Shown: in pieces, positions 46,356-56,873 of the stretch | How positions within the stretch are numbered: position 1 is the stretch's first letter | Layout of the letters: every line of letters starts with the position of its first letter | Origin: Eumeta japonica | Lineage: Eukaryota > Arthropoda > Insecta > Lepidoptera > Psychidae | Length of the DNA: 64,000 nucleotides | Assembly (NCBI GenBank): GCA_005406025.1 | Contig: BGZK01000018.1 | Coordinates: 558,001 to 622,000, forward strand | Direction: 5' to 3' | Translations under genes and position numbers: made by a program | The notes under the pieces: generated by a model | Database searches by the model: none | What the model was told of the DNA's origin: nothing | What the model saw: the letters and a program-made list of their open reading frames with translations, nothing else

Positions 46356-47720
46356 TTAGAGCTTCTCTGTAAACAATATTTGATGTTGTTTTATTTTGTG
46401 GCAGCAAAATAAATTGATTTTCAGGGCTCCGACTCGCGATAGACCAACATACAGTTGACCATGAGTAAAACATTTCTTTCGCAGATCGATCCCTACTAAT
46501 TCGAAGGTTTGGCCTTGGGACTTGTTAATTGTTAATGCGAAAGATGTTTTTACCGGAAATTGAAGCCGTTTAAATGGGATTGGCAGATCAGTTGGGATCA
46601 TCGGTATCCTCGGTATATGAGCTAGTTGACCACTTGCTGGGCCAGTGATAATAGTTGCTACTATTAAATTGTCCTTTAACTCCTTAATAAGCAGCCTCGT
46701 CCCATTACACATGCTCGGAGGGTTTAAATTTCTTAAAAGCATGATTGGGATTCCGATTTTTAACGTCAATTCATGGGGTGGCAGTCCAGAAGGGTTCAAC
46801 GAATTTAAAAGTTCCTGTGGATAATGGACTGCATCTTCAATATTCGTTACAGTGTCGATCGATTTGTATGTTTTGTTTGGCCGGGGACTTTTGAACAATC
46901 AGATTGTTTATTTCATTGACAGTATCATTCTTAGGTGATACTATAGCCCGAGAACACAGCCAATGGAAGTCTCTTTCGTGCAAATTCTCGATATCAGGGT
47001 ATACAGAATCTATTAAATTTTCCAAATTATGGAGTATTTGGCCTAGAGACTCATCCAGAAGAATGTCACAATGACCGCTTAAATTTGGAGTTGGAAAAAT
47101 TCCTTCCCAAGTTTTAGCAGTTGCTGTGGGAAATCGCTATCAGTGATTCCATGAAGATGAGCTCTCATATTTGTCCTTAATTTTAATGTTTCAATCGTAG
47201 TCCATAAGGGAGACGATTTCAAGCATGCCTTGATGATATCTGCTCGCGTGCCTCTGTTAATAACGGGGAGAGTCTGTCGAAAATCTCCAGCAAATACAAA
47301 AGTAATCCCGCCCATGACTGCAGAGGAGTTCCTTAGATCCTGTAAGGTTCTGTTCACGGCCTCTATATGTGCTCTATGGCTCATCGTGCATTCGTCCCAC
47401 ATAATCAATGAGGCGTCTTGTAGTAATTTACCAATAGGTCCATTTTGCGGATGGAACATGTAGATTGTTGTTCAAGATTGACGGATAGTGGAAGTTTAAA
47501 AGTAGAATGAGCAGTTTTGCCATCCTTCAAGAGAGTTGCAGCAATTCCTGAGGAAGCAACTGCTATTGCTATCTTCCTGATTGTCTTATCTTAGCAAGTA
47601 TCAAATTTGCAAGAAACGTCTTTCCCGTTCCACCAGGTGCATCCAAAAGAAAACTTTTCTTTTGTCATGAATGACGCTATCGACTATAGTTTCAAAAGCA
47701 TGTCTTTGATCTGGGACTAA
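46356..47720 (-). pseudogene. Helitron PIF1-type helicase domain
   Basis: Motifs in order on the minus strand: Walker A DAPGGTGKTFLANLI (GGTGKT at complement 47617-47634, one frame off from the upstream segment), motif Ia AVASSGIAATLL, Walker B IMWDECTM (about 47,385-47,408), motif III FAGDFRQTLPVI (about 47,265-47,295), motif V TINKSQGQTFE (about 46,503-46,538) and motif VI LYVGLSRVG (about 46,430-46,456). This is the SF1B PIF1/RRM3-like helicase fused to Rep in Helitrons. Every motif is intact locally; frameshifts separate them. Confidence 0.9.
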
Positions 47721-48512
47721 CTTTGGCAGGTTTTCATTGACAAAAGCGGTCAAATTATTTGTATCATAGCGATGAGTCATAGTCTCTGCTGCATTGCTTT
47801 CTGTACGAACTGATGATGGTAATCCGAAATCACTTAGGCTTTTGTCATTTAATTGCAACAGTTTATTTTCTATTTGTATCAAACCTTCGTTATAAATGTC
47901 CTCATTGTATGGTAAGGTGATGTCTTGATTTTGCTGTCTGATTCTGTGTCTAATATCTTCACATAAATCGTCTTTGAAAATGTTCCATAATTTTAATGGT
48001 TCCGATGGCTGACAAAATAAAAGTATGACCACAAACAATTCTCTCAATTGTAATGGACATTGAGAAAGCGAAGCTTCTCTGAGAGTATTTTCCCAATGGT
48101 CATCGTTTTCTAGCAAACCTCTAGCACGGCAAGCAGCTTGATACGTTTCTTTCAGAACTCCGTCAACGGTTTTCAAGTACTGGAATGAAGTTGGACCGCG
48201 TACGTGGTGCAGCAACATCCTAAGATAGAAACACTCGGATTGAGAAGGATGGACACCGTAGACTCTACCTAAAGCGGAATCTTTTTTTATGCCTGGATAG
48301 CCAACTACATTCTCACCACGCTTCCTTCTGGTGAACTTATTATTGGCCCATGTGTAGTATTGCGGGACTTCGTGGTAAAGAAGTGTTTTTGCGAATTCAT
48401 CTTCATTACAGAGCTCAAAAAGCCAGCAATGTTGTTTTACGTGGATTTTGGGCCACTTGTACAGCCGTTTCTGTGGTAAAATACACCCTTTGGCCATTTT
48501 CTAAGTGGACAG

Positions 48513-49358
48513 CTAACTGCAAACTGTAGGATGCCGCTCATGGATCGGGAATTCGAATATTCGCCAAGCAGCTTCGGAAGTACTTATGTAACGGCCATTT
48601 ACGTAGTTTTCCACTTCATCATTTGGGTTTCTGACGCCAAATGTAGCTTGGTCCGATCCTTTATTTATGTATTTACAAATGTATTTGATGGCTTGAACTG
48701 AGTGGCAGTACTCTACATTTATGTGAGCATTAAACGTCCTGCACAAAAGTGGAGAATATGGGACAATCCAACTATTATCTATAGTGAAATTTCTGCCTCT
48801 GATATTTAGCGAAGCGCTCAGTCCTCCATTTGCGGCATCACGACGACGATAAACTGGATATCCGTCCTCTCCAGTCTGAGTTTCGTTGACTAAACGTCGT
48901 GGGTATTTTTTGTGCAAATACCGTTTTCATACATGGTGCTGATAAGTTATGTTCTCCGCATGGTCCGTGCACCATATTTTTGTTACGATATCGTACAATA
49001 TCGGATCGTTTTGTTGGTTGGGCAGTTCCGCAACTATGACGCTATCAATTTCGTCTGGTTGGATTTTTGTTTCTAGCCAAAACAGCAAATGACAGTGTGG
49101 TAAACCTCGCTTCTGCCATTCTACACTTGCCATGTAACATTTCACTTTGCCGAATATTTCATCTTTAACGAATAAATTTAAGAATTTCTTCATTTTCAAA
49201 TGAAACACCCTTGAAATGATGTCATGACGATCGAAAGATCGCTGATCAGGTAGTAGTTCCGCTTTAATTTCAGGCCATTCGGGGTTGCACGTAAATGTGA
49301 CAAATAAGTCTGGTCTCCCGTAATTTCGGACATAAGTCATCGCGTCTTGGGTTTTCAT
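48513..49358 (-). pseudogene. Helitron Rep (HUH endonuclease) domain
   Basis: FVTFTCNPEWPEI (motif 1) is followed by GLPHCHLLFWL (motif 2, the His-Cys-His metal-binding pair, about 49,080-49,110) and by KYICKYINKG (motif 3, about 48,657-48,690, carrying the two tyrosines that would attack DNA). All catalytic residues expected for a Helitron Rep are present, but motif 3 is in a different frame from motifs 1 and 2, with the break near 48,920. Confidence 0.9.
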
Positions 49359-50747
49359 GCAGGTAACGCGGAGAACCTGTAAATGAAGATGGCAAGATTA
49401 CGCGTTGACCGATATTTGATGGGTCAACATTTCCGTCTTGATTTAAAGCATCTCTGAGATGAATGTATTCTTCAGCCCTTAGTCTCTGTTGGTTACGACA
49501 TATGTAATTCAATCGTTCCGATATCATTTTTGCCATCATATCGACAATATATTGACTAAATAAGTCCCTGTAATAATGTAATGCATTAAAACAGTTAGCT
49601 CTAACCATCAACCTAAATGCATAAAATTGCATGCACGTCACAGTTTTGTTACGCGCTGTACCTTCCTGCGGAATGGTTAAATAATAACCGTCTTCTCCTT
49701 TCACGAACATTAAGGGATACTGTAGTGGATCATACGATCGGTGTAACTCAGAGACCCTTTTAAGTTGGCCGTCTCTTCCGTGGAGCACTATATCTCTGGG
49801 GCCTTTTTCTTCGTCAACCAAGAGAACGGCTACCTCGTTTACAGCTGGAGCATTGTATCTACCCGGTGTGCTGTCTGTGGTGGGCGGTCGGAATGAATAA
49901 TTAATTTTAAATTATCCGAAGAATTGCGTTCTATGTTTTGTTTAAAGCTTCGTATATATACATTGTGGCTATTCAGTGCGGTCTGTAGTTCGTTAATTAA
50001 ATCTATTTTCAGCGTTGGAGCTATGTTTGACCTCAATGATAGCTGATCTGCGTCTGAAATGAAATATACCTGCAAGTATTGTGGATTTTGGCCTGGTGGT
50101 GGTAAAAGGCTACCAATAAGATGATATACCTGACCCTCTATTTTAAAAGTTGGCATAAAATTACCCTCTCTTATTTCTTTGGCGCCAAACGAAGTCATTT
50201 GAAATAGGCTATTGTACTTACGGATGTTGGTTATGAAATGTCTAGATAGCGAATGATTATTTGTCAAAAGATTTTTTATTGGCTGTGGTGGTTCCTGAAT
50301 ACTGGGGAGACTAACTTTTCCAGAAGCACAGCACATGCCATTAGTTTCATCGACCCATTTTTTGGCTGAACACTTAGGGCAGATCTTATTCATGTCGCCG
50401 ATTTGGACGGAAGACTGTTGAGCATAATCAATCTGTGGATCGTATCTAAAAGCCGATCTGTTACTGTGGGCTAAAACTTGATTGCGACTTCTCGCTCTTG
50501 ACGTCTGTTGTCGTTCTCTGATCTTGAAGGCGTTGGAAACGCTCAGAGCTTGATTCCCTAGTGCGAGATTGAATATTTCTGATATTTTGCTCTTCAAGCC
50601 GCTGCAAACGCTGAGTACTTGACTCTCGCGCATGCACATGAGAGGTTCTTAGATTTTGTTCAGTAAGGCGCTGCGAACGCTCAAGACTGGACTCTCGCGC
50701 GTACCTGAGAGGTTCTCAAATTTTGTTGAGCTAGACGCTGTGAACGC

Positions 50748-50987
50748 TCAAGACTCGACTCGCGCGCGTGCTTGAGAGGTTCTCAAATTTTGATCAGCTA
50801 GTCGCTCTGAACGCTCAAGACTGGACTCTCGCGCACGGACTCGAGAAGTCCTCACATTTTGTTCAGCGAGCCGTTGAGAACGCTGCAAACTGGATTCTCG
50901 CGCGCGTATTTGAGCAGTTCTCATATTTTGTTCAGCGAGCCGTTGCGAACGCTCGGTACTCGACTCTCTAGCACGCGATTGTGCCAC
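50748..50987 (-). repeat. Coding tandem repeat in Helitron N-terminus (23 aa / 69 bp)
   Basis: Three full in-frame units of the form RARESSxxRSxRLAxQNxRT plus a linker of two or three residues, then partial units continuing past a frame break to about 50,630. Charged, heptad-like spacing suggests an extended or coiled region. Such repeats precede the zinc-binding domain in several arthropod Helitrons. Confidence 0.85.
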
Positions 50988-52064
50988 ATATTGTCTATGA
51001 ATTGAAAGACGATTTTCAGTTTCTGATGAAGATTCTTCATTTCGACGTATTTTGATGCCCTGGCCTGGGAACTATTTCTAGAAAGTTGAGATCTTGATCT
51101 TTAGGCATTTCAAAATGACAAAAGAAAAATGCCTTTGAACTAAATTAGCATAACTGTAAGCTATATATGCTACTATATTACAACGTAAACAACTACCTAC
51201 TATTTATTAAAATTAAATTGAAAATCATGAAAATATTCAAGTAATTTATTAGGTTAACTAAGTGAACAATATTTTATATAAATGGGTTTAGTTCTGAAAA
51301 GAACTTTTAAATCGGTTTAGTTACTTACTAAACGAATTATTATCAAGCGTAAATTTTAAATTCCGCACACGTCCATCACGTAGGAGCCGACCGCGCGAGT
51401 GAGCCGCGCGGCAAGTTTATTTCGTGATCTTAACCCTCCCGTACCCTGCCCGAGTGACGCCTACAACGCATAGCTAGCCGAATACAGTTTATTTTTATTT
51501 TTTTAATCTTTGAATGGATTGTCAGAATCGAATAATTCAAAAAGTAATATAAAGATATTGAAGCAGTCTTAAATAATACATCATTTATTTTGATAAGGGT
51601 TAATACCAAGGTACAAATAAAGAGCTTTTTGTAGCGGTGGTATTTTAATTTCTTTTTTTCAATAAAAAAACGCTTATTGTGACATGACTGTAATAGTTAG
51701 AGACATGCTGCCGCTGATTTTTTGTAGATAATGGTGTGTTCTAAAAAAATGTAGTATATCATTTTGTTCTATCATCAATAGTTTTCGCAGCGCACGCGAT
51801 GTAAGGTAGTTTTTTGATATTTTTTTCACACATTGGATTACGTTATCGTAATTTTAGTAAGGATGCCTATTTTTTTTGAAAATGAAATATAGCCTATGTC
51901 ACTCAGGAATGATGTAGCTTTCCAACAGTGAAAGAATTTTTCAAATCTGCCAAGTAGTTTCGGAGCCTATTCAATTCATACAAACAAACAAACAAACAAA
52001 AAATCAAACCTTTCCTCTTTATAATATTTGTATAGATATCGTATGTTAATCGATATTCCATACT

Positions 52065-52265
52065 AAACGTATTAAAAATGCAAAAGTAATTTGTTTTATT
52101 TGTCTGTTTATTTGATACTTCCTCGCGACTAAATGGCTGAACAGATCTTAATGAAATTAAAAAAGAAATAGCTTATATCCAAGGAAAAGAAAAAGACTAC
52201 CCAAAGGGGGTGCAATAGGAGGTGAAAAGTGGTATGGGCGACTCACAATCTGTTAATAATCTAAG
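52065..52265 (+). repeat. Dispersed repeat opening TATTAAAAATGCAAAAG
   Basis: TATTAAAAATGCAAAAGTAA, a TTTGTCTGTTTA run, then GGCTGAACAGATCTTAATGA and GGGGGTGCAATAGGAGGTGA. The opening resembles the repeats at 31.15 and 59.13 kb. It lies 30 bases outside the Helitron 5' end. No coding capacity. Confidence 0.35.
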
Positions 52266-52517
52266 AGAGCATTCCAAAGTACATACCTAAGTATGTATGT
52301 GCAATCGAAAAATCAATGTGACTTCAAGATAAAATAAGTAAGACCATGGAAATGATTCAAACTGTTTGGAATGCATCCATTAGTGAAACTGAAAAACAAA
52401 CCTTTGTCATTCAGAATTTCAATTAAAATAGATGATAAAATTTTAAGAGTTACAGTTTTTGCCTTTAGTTTTCAAAAATTATGGTATTTCAGTTTGAAGT
52501 TCATAGTCCATAGTCGT

Positions 52518-52985
52518 TGCCCGCTCTTGTTGAAATTTTATTGAAGCATAATGTCGATATTTACACCATTGCGTTTGAATTTACTTATTCCAACTATAAT
52601 GACGTCTTTAAAATTTTGAAATCTCTGAAAATTAAAAAGAATGCCGATCTTGTTGGCCTTTCTGTAAAATAATTGACTCGATTATGGACTGCGTTCCTCC
52701 ACGTTTAATTGTGATTTTTAATGTTTGCGTCGATGATGGTGTGTTTTTGGATCTAATGACGTAAAGTAAAAATATTTTATTATTTAAATCCGATAGTATA
52801 TTTAATTCTAAGAAATTTAGACCGATTTCAATACCACTACTATATTTTATTTACTCAGTAAAATCTTAAAAAATTTTAAATCGACTATTGCGGTATTTTC
52901 ATAACAAAAGCTTGATGAGTGTTAAATAGTTTAGACTCACAAACGATCGCTCACTGAAGAGTTTTGACCTTATTTAGTAGGTCTT
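52518..52985 (+). pseudogene. Old LINE reverse-transcriptase fragment
   Basis: Segments align in order with the LINE at 12.4-14.93 kb: PALVEILLKHN, then KILKSLKIKKNADLVGLS, then IDSIMDC, FNVCVDDGVFLDLMT, LLFKSDS, KKFRPISIP and a decayed RLTNDRS. Compare FKSLDMKRTADIHGLS, NKCLDDGVFPDLM, NNFRPISILPS and FTRGRST in the younger copy. The order and spacing leave little doubt of homology, but divergence and stops show it is far older than the other two copies. Only the linker and start of the RT domain remain. Confidence 0.75.
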
Positions 52986-54933
52986 CGAACTTTGACATGA
53001 TGTGTTTTGAGTTTATACTTAACTCTTCCTAATGATATTCTAGACATTATAAAAATCAAAGCAAAAAAAATCCAAGGGCTTCGAATTATCTGTATTAAAT
53101 GTCAATAAGTATTTGAAATTCTGTACCAACGAATAAATAAAACAAATGTATATAGATAAATTTACGTCTTAACAATTTCACATATATCATTTAGTGAAAG
53201 AAATAGTATATTGATCTATTTTTCATTCGCTCAACTCGCGCGCATTAACCTAAATACATCTAATTAATGACGATCTTCTGTAGGGCATTGAACCAGTAGG
53301 CTATGTAGTACTATGAAATGTTAAGCCCTTAGCAAATGATTTACAAATACATGCTGTTGTAACTCCCATTTCGAGATGTAAATTTTAATGTCAATTGTAG
53401 GTAACGAGGACGTTAAAGTTTAAGTAAACGAATAAAAATGATATGTGGTAACTTTGCGTAATGGAGCGTACGATGCCGGCTTCGTGCAACAAATTAACCT
53501 AAGAAATTGTAATTTTACGATATTGTTAATATACGGAAAAAATTGAATCGATATTAGTTTTGGAAATGAATCTCATTTCGTATTTTATTTTTTCGATTAA
53601 TAAATATTTATTGAACGATTCGTATGTTTTTCCAGCAGTAAACTTTTACCATATCCATCACCTTGGCCACAGTACCTGCTCTTGCGTTGATCTATATTTT
53701 TTTCCAACGTTCTATATTTTATTTAAACGTTTTCCTCTTTTCTGTTGCATACTGACATCTTTGTTTGTATTATGACATGAAAAAATGATTATATACTACG
53801 GGATAATTCGTCAAATACAATTTTCGTATTTACAAACTAGGACAATCAAATGCACCTCTGTCACTACGAAGGACAATAAGTTCAATCAACGCATTGAGAT
53901 AGAATGCAAGTTGCTCTATTGAGCAGCAGCAGTCATAAAAAACGCATTCTAAGAGACCTCAGCCTCAAACGCCGGCACCTCGCAATGAAATGTGATCTCA
54001 CCTTGACCTCGCGCCGGCGTGCACTAGGTCTTGTAGCTGTGAAACAATTAATAGTGCGTATTGATTTGCCTTTAATGCGAATTCAAACAAACATATTTAC
54101 AGAGTAAAATTTTTAGAGCAGTAAACTTGAAATAACTGCAGTCGATTTGTGTATCGTTGTTAAATATCGACGTGTTCGTTTACGCAAACGACTGATGTAC
54201 CACACGACGAAATTTCATTTAAATCTAAAACGAAATTCAGACTGACTAAATAACCACAACAAAAAAAAAAAATATGAAAAATTTCAAAATATTTGCTTAT
54301 TTATTGTCTTATTCTACATCTTTTCTGTTATAAAACTTTACATCTCTTTTACATTATTTTCATAAAATTCATTAGTTTTACAAAACTCTATATTTCTACA
54401 TTCTTTTCATGCGAGAAGCATTAATCCGATTTATTTGTTTTTCTTTATTAATGCACATGCGGTCTATCTGGAGAGGGTGCAGGATATACCTTATTACATA
54501 AAGTAACGTACGAAACAAGCAGTGACGATGATGGTGAATTAAGACGGAAAAATGACATTTTTGGGAAGTTTACGTTGAATAAGCCATAAAAGATATGTCA
54601 TACTAATGTACTGTATAATCGTATAAAGCACCTACAAAGAAACCCCTGACGGTATTTTGTGGATTTGTCTACCTTCTAATAATCTTGGCGGGGGGTCAAT
54701 CGGGGGTAGCGAGTTATAAAAAAAAAAAAAATTAATTCTGTGGTCCACACGAGCCGAGCCTTGCGCACAGCAGGTCAAAATATAATATGCAACCTTAACG
54801 TAATCGTTCCTAATCATTAGCATATTTGCTTTCTTCGGTTTTTCTCTAAACACATCTCTATTTCACACGACGTGTTTTCTAAGCGCAATGCCAATAATAA
54901 CATGAGCACAACGCACTGTTACGTCATTACGTA
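52986..54933. other. No gene recognised
   Basis: AT-rich. Frames at 53,560-53,775 and 53,904-54,107 have no domain. ATTCTGTGGTCCACACGAGC near 54,735 resembles the 3' end of the Helitron-like small family but is not complete. Confidence 0.3.
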
Positions 54934-54960
54934 AGCGGGCCGCTCGCGGTGCGGCCCGCT
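54934..54960. repeat. GC-rich hairpin, 10-bp stem
   Basis: AGCGGGCCGC (54934-54943) pairs perfectly with GCGGCCCGCT (54951-54960) around a seven-base loop. It is isolated in AT-rich DNA. No poly-T follows, and eukaryotic context makes a bacterial-type terminator irrelevant. Confidence 0.6.
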
Positions 54961-55539
54961 GTTCCGTTTTGAGTTTGTGCGATATTTATGACGCGTATGT
55001 AAATCACCGCTTTCGACACAAAACGAGAAACTTGTTTAAAATATTCGTCTACGGCCGAGGTGAAATTGTATTTGACCATCGTTTGTAAGTGAAGTGAATA
55101 TTAAACGAATTAGATTTATGAAAGAATTTAGCTGTACTCGTATTAAAACAATGTTATCGCATTATAAACATTTAAATAATGATTTAGTAACGTGACGTTT
55201 TCTGATGTCTATATTATGTATATAAAAAACTTTTGGTAAAATTTAATAGGGTCTACAGTCTTAAAATGCTATATTTTCCTCCTTATATTATTCATCAACA
55301 TTCTAGTGAAAGTAGAAAACATCAGAAGATAATAAAAAAAACTAATATATTTAAAAACGGGAATAAAATATAAAAGTCACGAACACAAAGCATGATGTTA
55401 CATCTCAATGCATGCTCGACACGGCGCTTGCGCGCCGGGCGGAGGCTTTTCATGAAATATTTATACACACACACACTGTCGAGTTATTTTTGTTAAGTAG
55501 GTAACTTTTTTACTATCGGATAACATATGCACGAAAATT
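54961..55539. other. No gene recognised
   Basis: AT-rich, with a short GC-rich CGGCGCTTGCGCGCCGGGCG near 55,423 and an ACACACAC run near 55,467. Confidence 0.35.
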
Positions 55540-55797
55540 TCGGAAGGAACAAGGTCAATACCGGTCCTGAACAGGAGTCGCGAGCAAGACCGAAATGGGA
55601 TTACGAACGGGACCGAGGTCGTCTCGTAATAAAATAATTTGACGGCAGTACGTGTGTTTTATGGCGTAAAAGTAAAACCGTTCCTCTGGCATGGTTTGTT
55701 GGAGTCGGGATTTGATCAGACTTGGCAACGTAAACGGCCGATAAAAAAAAGAAGTTCATTCTGTGTCCACGCCGGTGGAGCCGCGGACGAAAGCTAA
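55540..55797 (+). repeat. Non-autonomous Helitron-like repeat, copy 5
   Basis: A purine-rich start (GACCGAAATGGGATTACGAA and similar) is followed by TTCATTCTGTGTCCACGCCG, GTGGAGCCGCGGACGAAAG and CTAA then T. GTCC-CGC pairs with GCG-GGAC near the end, and CTAA satisfies the Helitron CTRR rule before a host T. This is the reference copy for the family end. Confidence 0.48.
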
Positions 55798-56430
55798 TAA
55801 CAAGATGTAACAGAATGCGCGTGTACAAAACACACGACGAAAGTCACGAGTTTCAATCGAAACAGAAACTTGTTTAAATAATTTAAATATACCTAGAATG
55901 GTGAATTGTACGTAAATTAGTAATAGAAAATTCCAAGTTTACTATGTACAAAACTGAGCTGATATGAACGCATCGAATTGAGATCTCCTTATAAAAAAAA
56001 AACTAAATACAACGGCTACTTTGCGTGCTTGTTTATACCGTGCAAAAATAAGTGCTTGCAACTATTCTGCCCGAAAGACATCCTGTAATGTGAAAAAATA
56101 TGAGTAGATGTTCTCCCTGGAGGGCACAATATAAAAGAGAAAAACATGCAACACATCTGCTACAAAAAAATGAACACAAATAATTTATATAATTCAATGT
56201 TGAAAAGATTAAACTGTTGTCCGTTTGTCGCAGCTTCTAATCGACACTATTCATATATTCCGAAAGACCGGTAGATTTTGACAAGTTGAGTTTTGTAAGC
56301 TTGTGCCGCATAAAAGATTTAATTTAATTCCATTTCTCAACGATAGGTACTGGCGATGATTAGCGCCATAGTCTCGGCTGGTACACATATTCTTCTGATT
56401 AAAATATCTCTCAAATGGATACGTACAGTA
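55798..56430. other. No gene recognised
   Basis: AT-rich, no signature. Confidence 0.35.
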
Positions 56431-56585
56431 CAACTCACGGAATTTTACCGCCATGAAGTTCGTCACGAAGTGTCGTACGGCGTAAAATAGGAACGCGGCG
56501 GAGAAGGAAGGGCCGGGGAGCGTAATACCTGCGCAGCATATCATTCGTAGCCAATCCAGAAAGGCAAAGTTTCGTGCGTTGTACT
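56431..56585 (-). repeat. Dispersed GC-richer repeat, copy B
   Basis: Partner of 35,514-35,674, shared blocks including GAAGTTCGTCACGAAGTGTC, GAAGGGCCGGGGAGCGT, CCTGCGCAGCATATCATTC and GTTTCGTGCGTTGTACT. The minus strand is open for 182 codons across it (56,251-56,799), reading GITLPGPSFSAAFLFYAVRH and FVTNFMAVKFREL, similar to copy A. No known domain. It could be a decayed coding fragment of a mobile element or a non-coding repeat. Confidence 0.5.
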
Positions 56586-56719
56586 GGACATAAAATAACA
56601 TAGACACAGCATACCAATGAAAGAATATTTGCTTGGTACATATTAGTTCATAAATTATCTTTGGGTCCGAATGTGCTGTACAGACAATAGTGATTAAAGT
56701 AAAAGGCCCCTGTCCGTTC

Positions 56720-56830
56720 TCGGCGCGGCGCGCGCGCCGTCTTCCATTGTGCCCGGCCCGCCAACCGTGAGCCGAGGGAGCTGCGTGACGATACGACACT
56801 TGTCGCCGTCCGCCCGCGGACTCGGTGTGA
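56720..56830. other. CpG-rich patch with GTGAGT
   Basis: GCGCGGCGCGCGCGCCGTC and CCGTCCGCCCGCGGACTC, then CGGT followed by GTGAGT at 56,827-56,832, a plausible donor. It may be an untranslated 5' exon. It lies 40 bases outside the long inverted repeat. Confidence 0.25.
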
Positions 56831-56873
56831 GTTTCCTTGTCTGCGCTATATTTTTATCTTTTATAGTCTGAGA

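Larger units (their letters stand above)
46356..51108 (-). pseudogene. Helitron Rep-helicase polyprotein (frameshifted)
   Basis: From an ATG at 51108 the relic reads, in order: serine/arginine-rich start, 23-residue repeats, a zinc-binding region CPKCSAKKWVDETNGMCC (about 50,330-50,385), the Helitron N-terminal domain (YHLIGSLLPPPGQNPQYLQV), the HUH Rep endonuclease, and a PIF1-type helicase ending at 46356. In a living element this protein nicks the DNA and unwinds it for rolling-circle transposition. The frame changes at least eight times (near 50,995, 50,700, 49,830, 49,350, 48,920, 48,500, 47,640, 47,460, 47,050 and 46,880), so it is not functional. All key motifs are nonetheless still readable, suggesting fairly recent decay or sequencing indels. 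Confidence 0.92.
46050..52036 (-). mobile_element. Helitron, both termini present (about 6.0 kb)
   Basis: On the minus strand the element starts TCTATACAAATATTATAAAG at 52036 and ends in CTAG at 46053-46050. It is preceded by A (complement of 52037) and followed by T (complement of 46049), the AT target of Helitrons. A hairpin with stem GCCCGT/ACGGGC and an 11-base loop (complement of 46056-46078) sits two bases before CTAG, matching the rolling-circle terminator. Between lies the Rep-helicase gene relic (51108-46356). After the gene, 46,115-46,325 is low-complexity A/T sequence. Termini, hairpin and gene agree in orientation, so this is a single complete insertion whose protein has since decayed. 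Confidence 0.92.

Noticed and set aside
50768..50971. 67-codon plus-strand frame
   Set aside because: Antisense of the 23-residue coding repeats in the Helitron.
50748..50987. CRISPR-like array
   Set aside because: The 69-bp units are contiguous coding repeats without spacers, in a eukaryotic mobile element.
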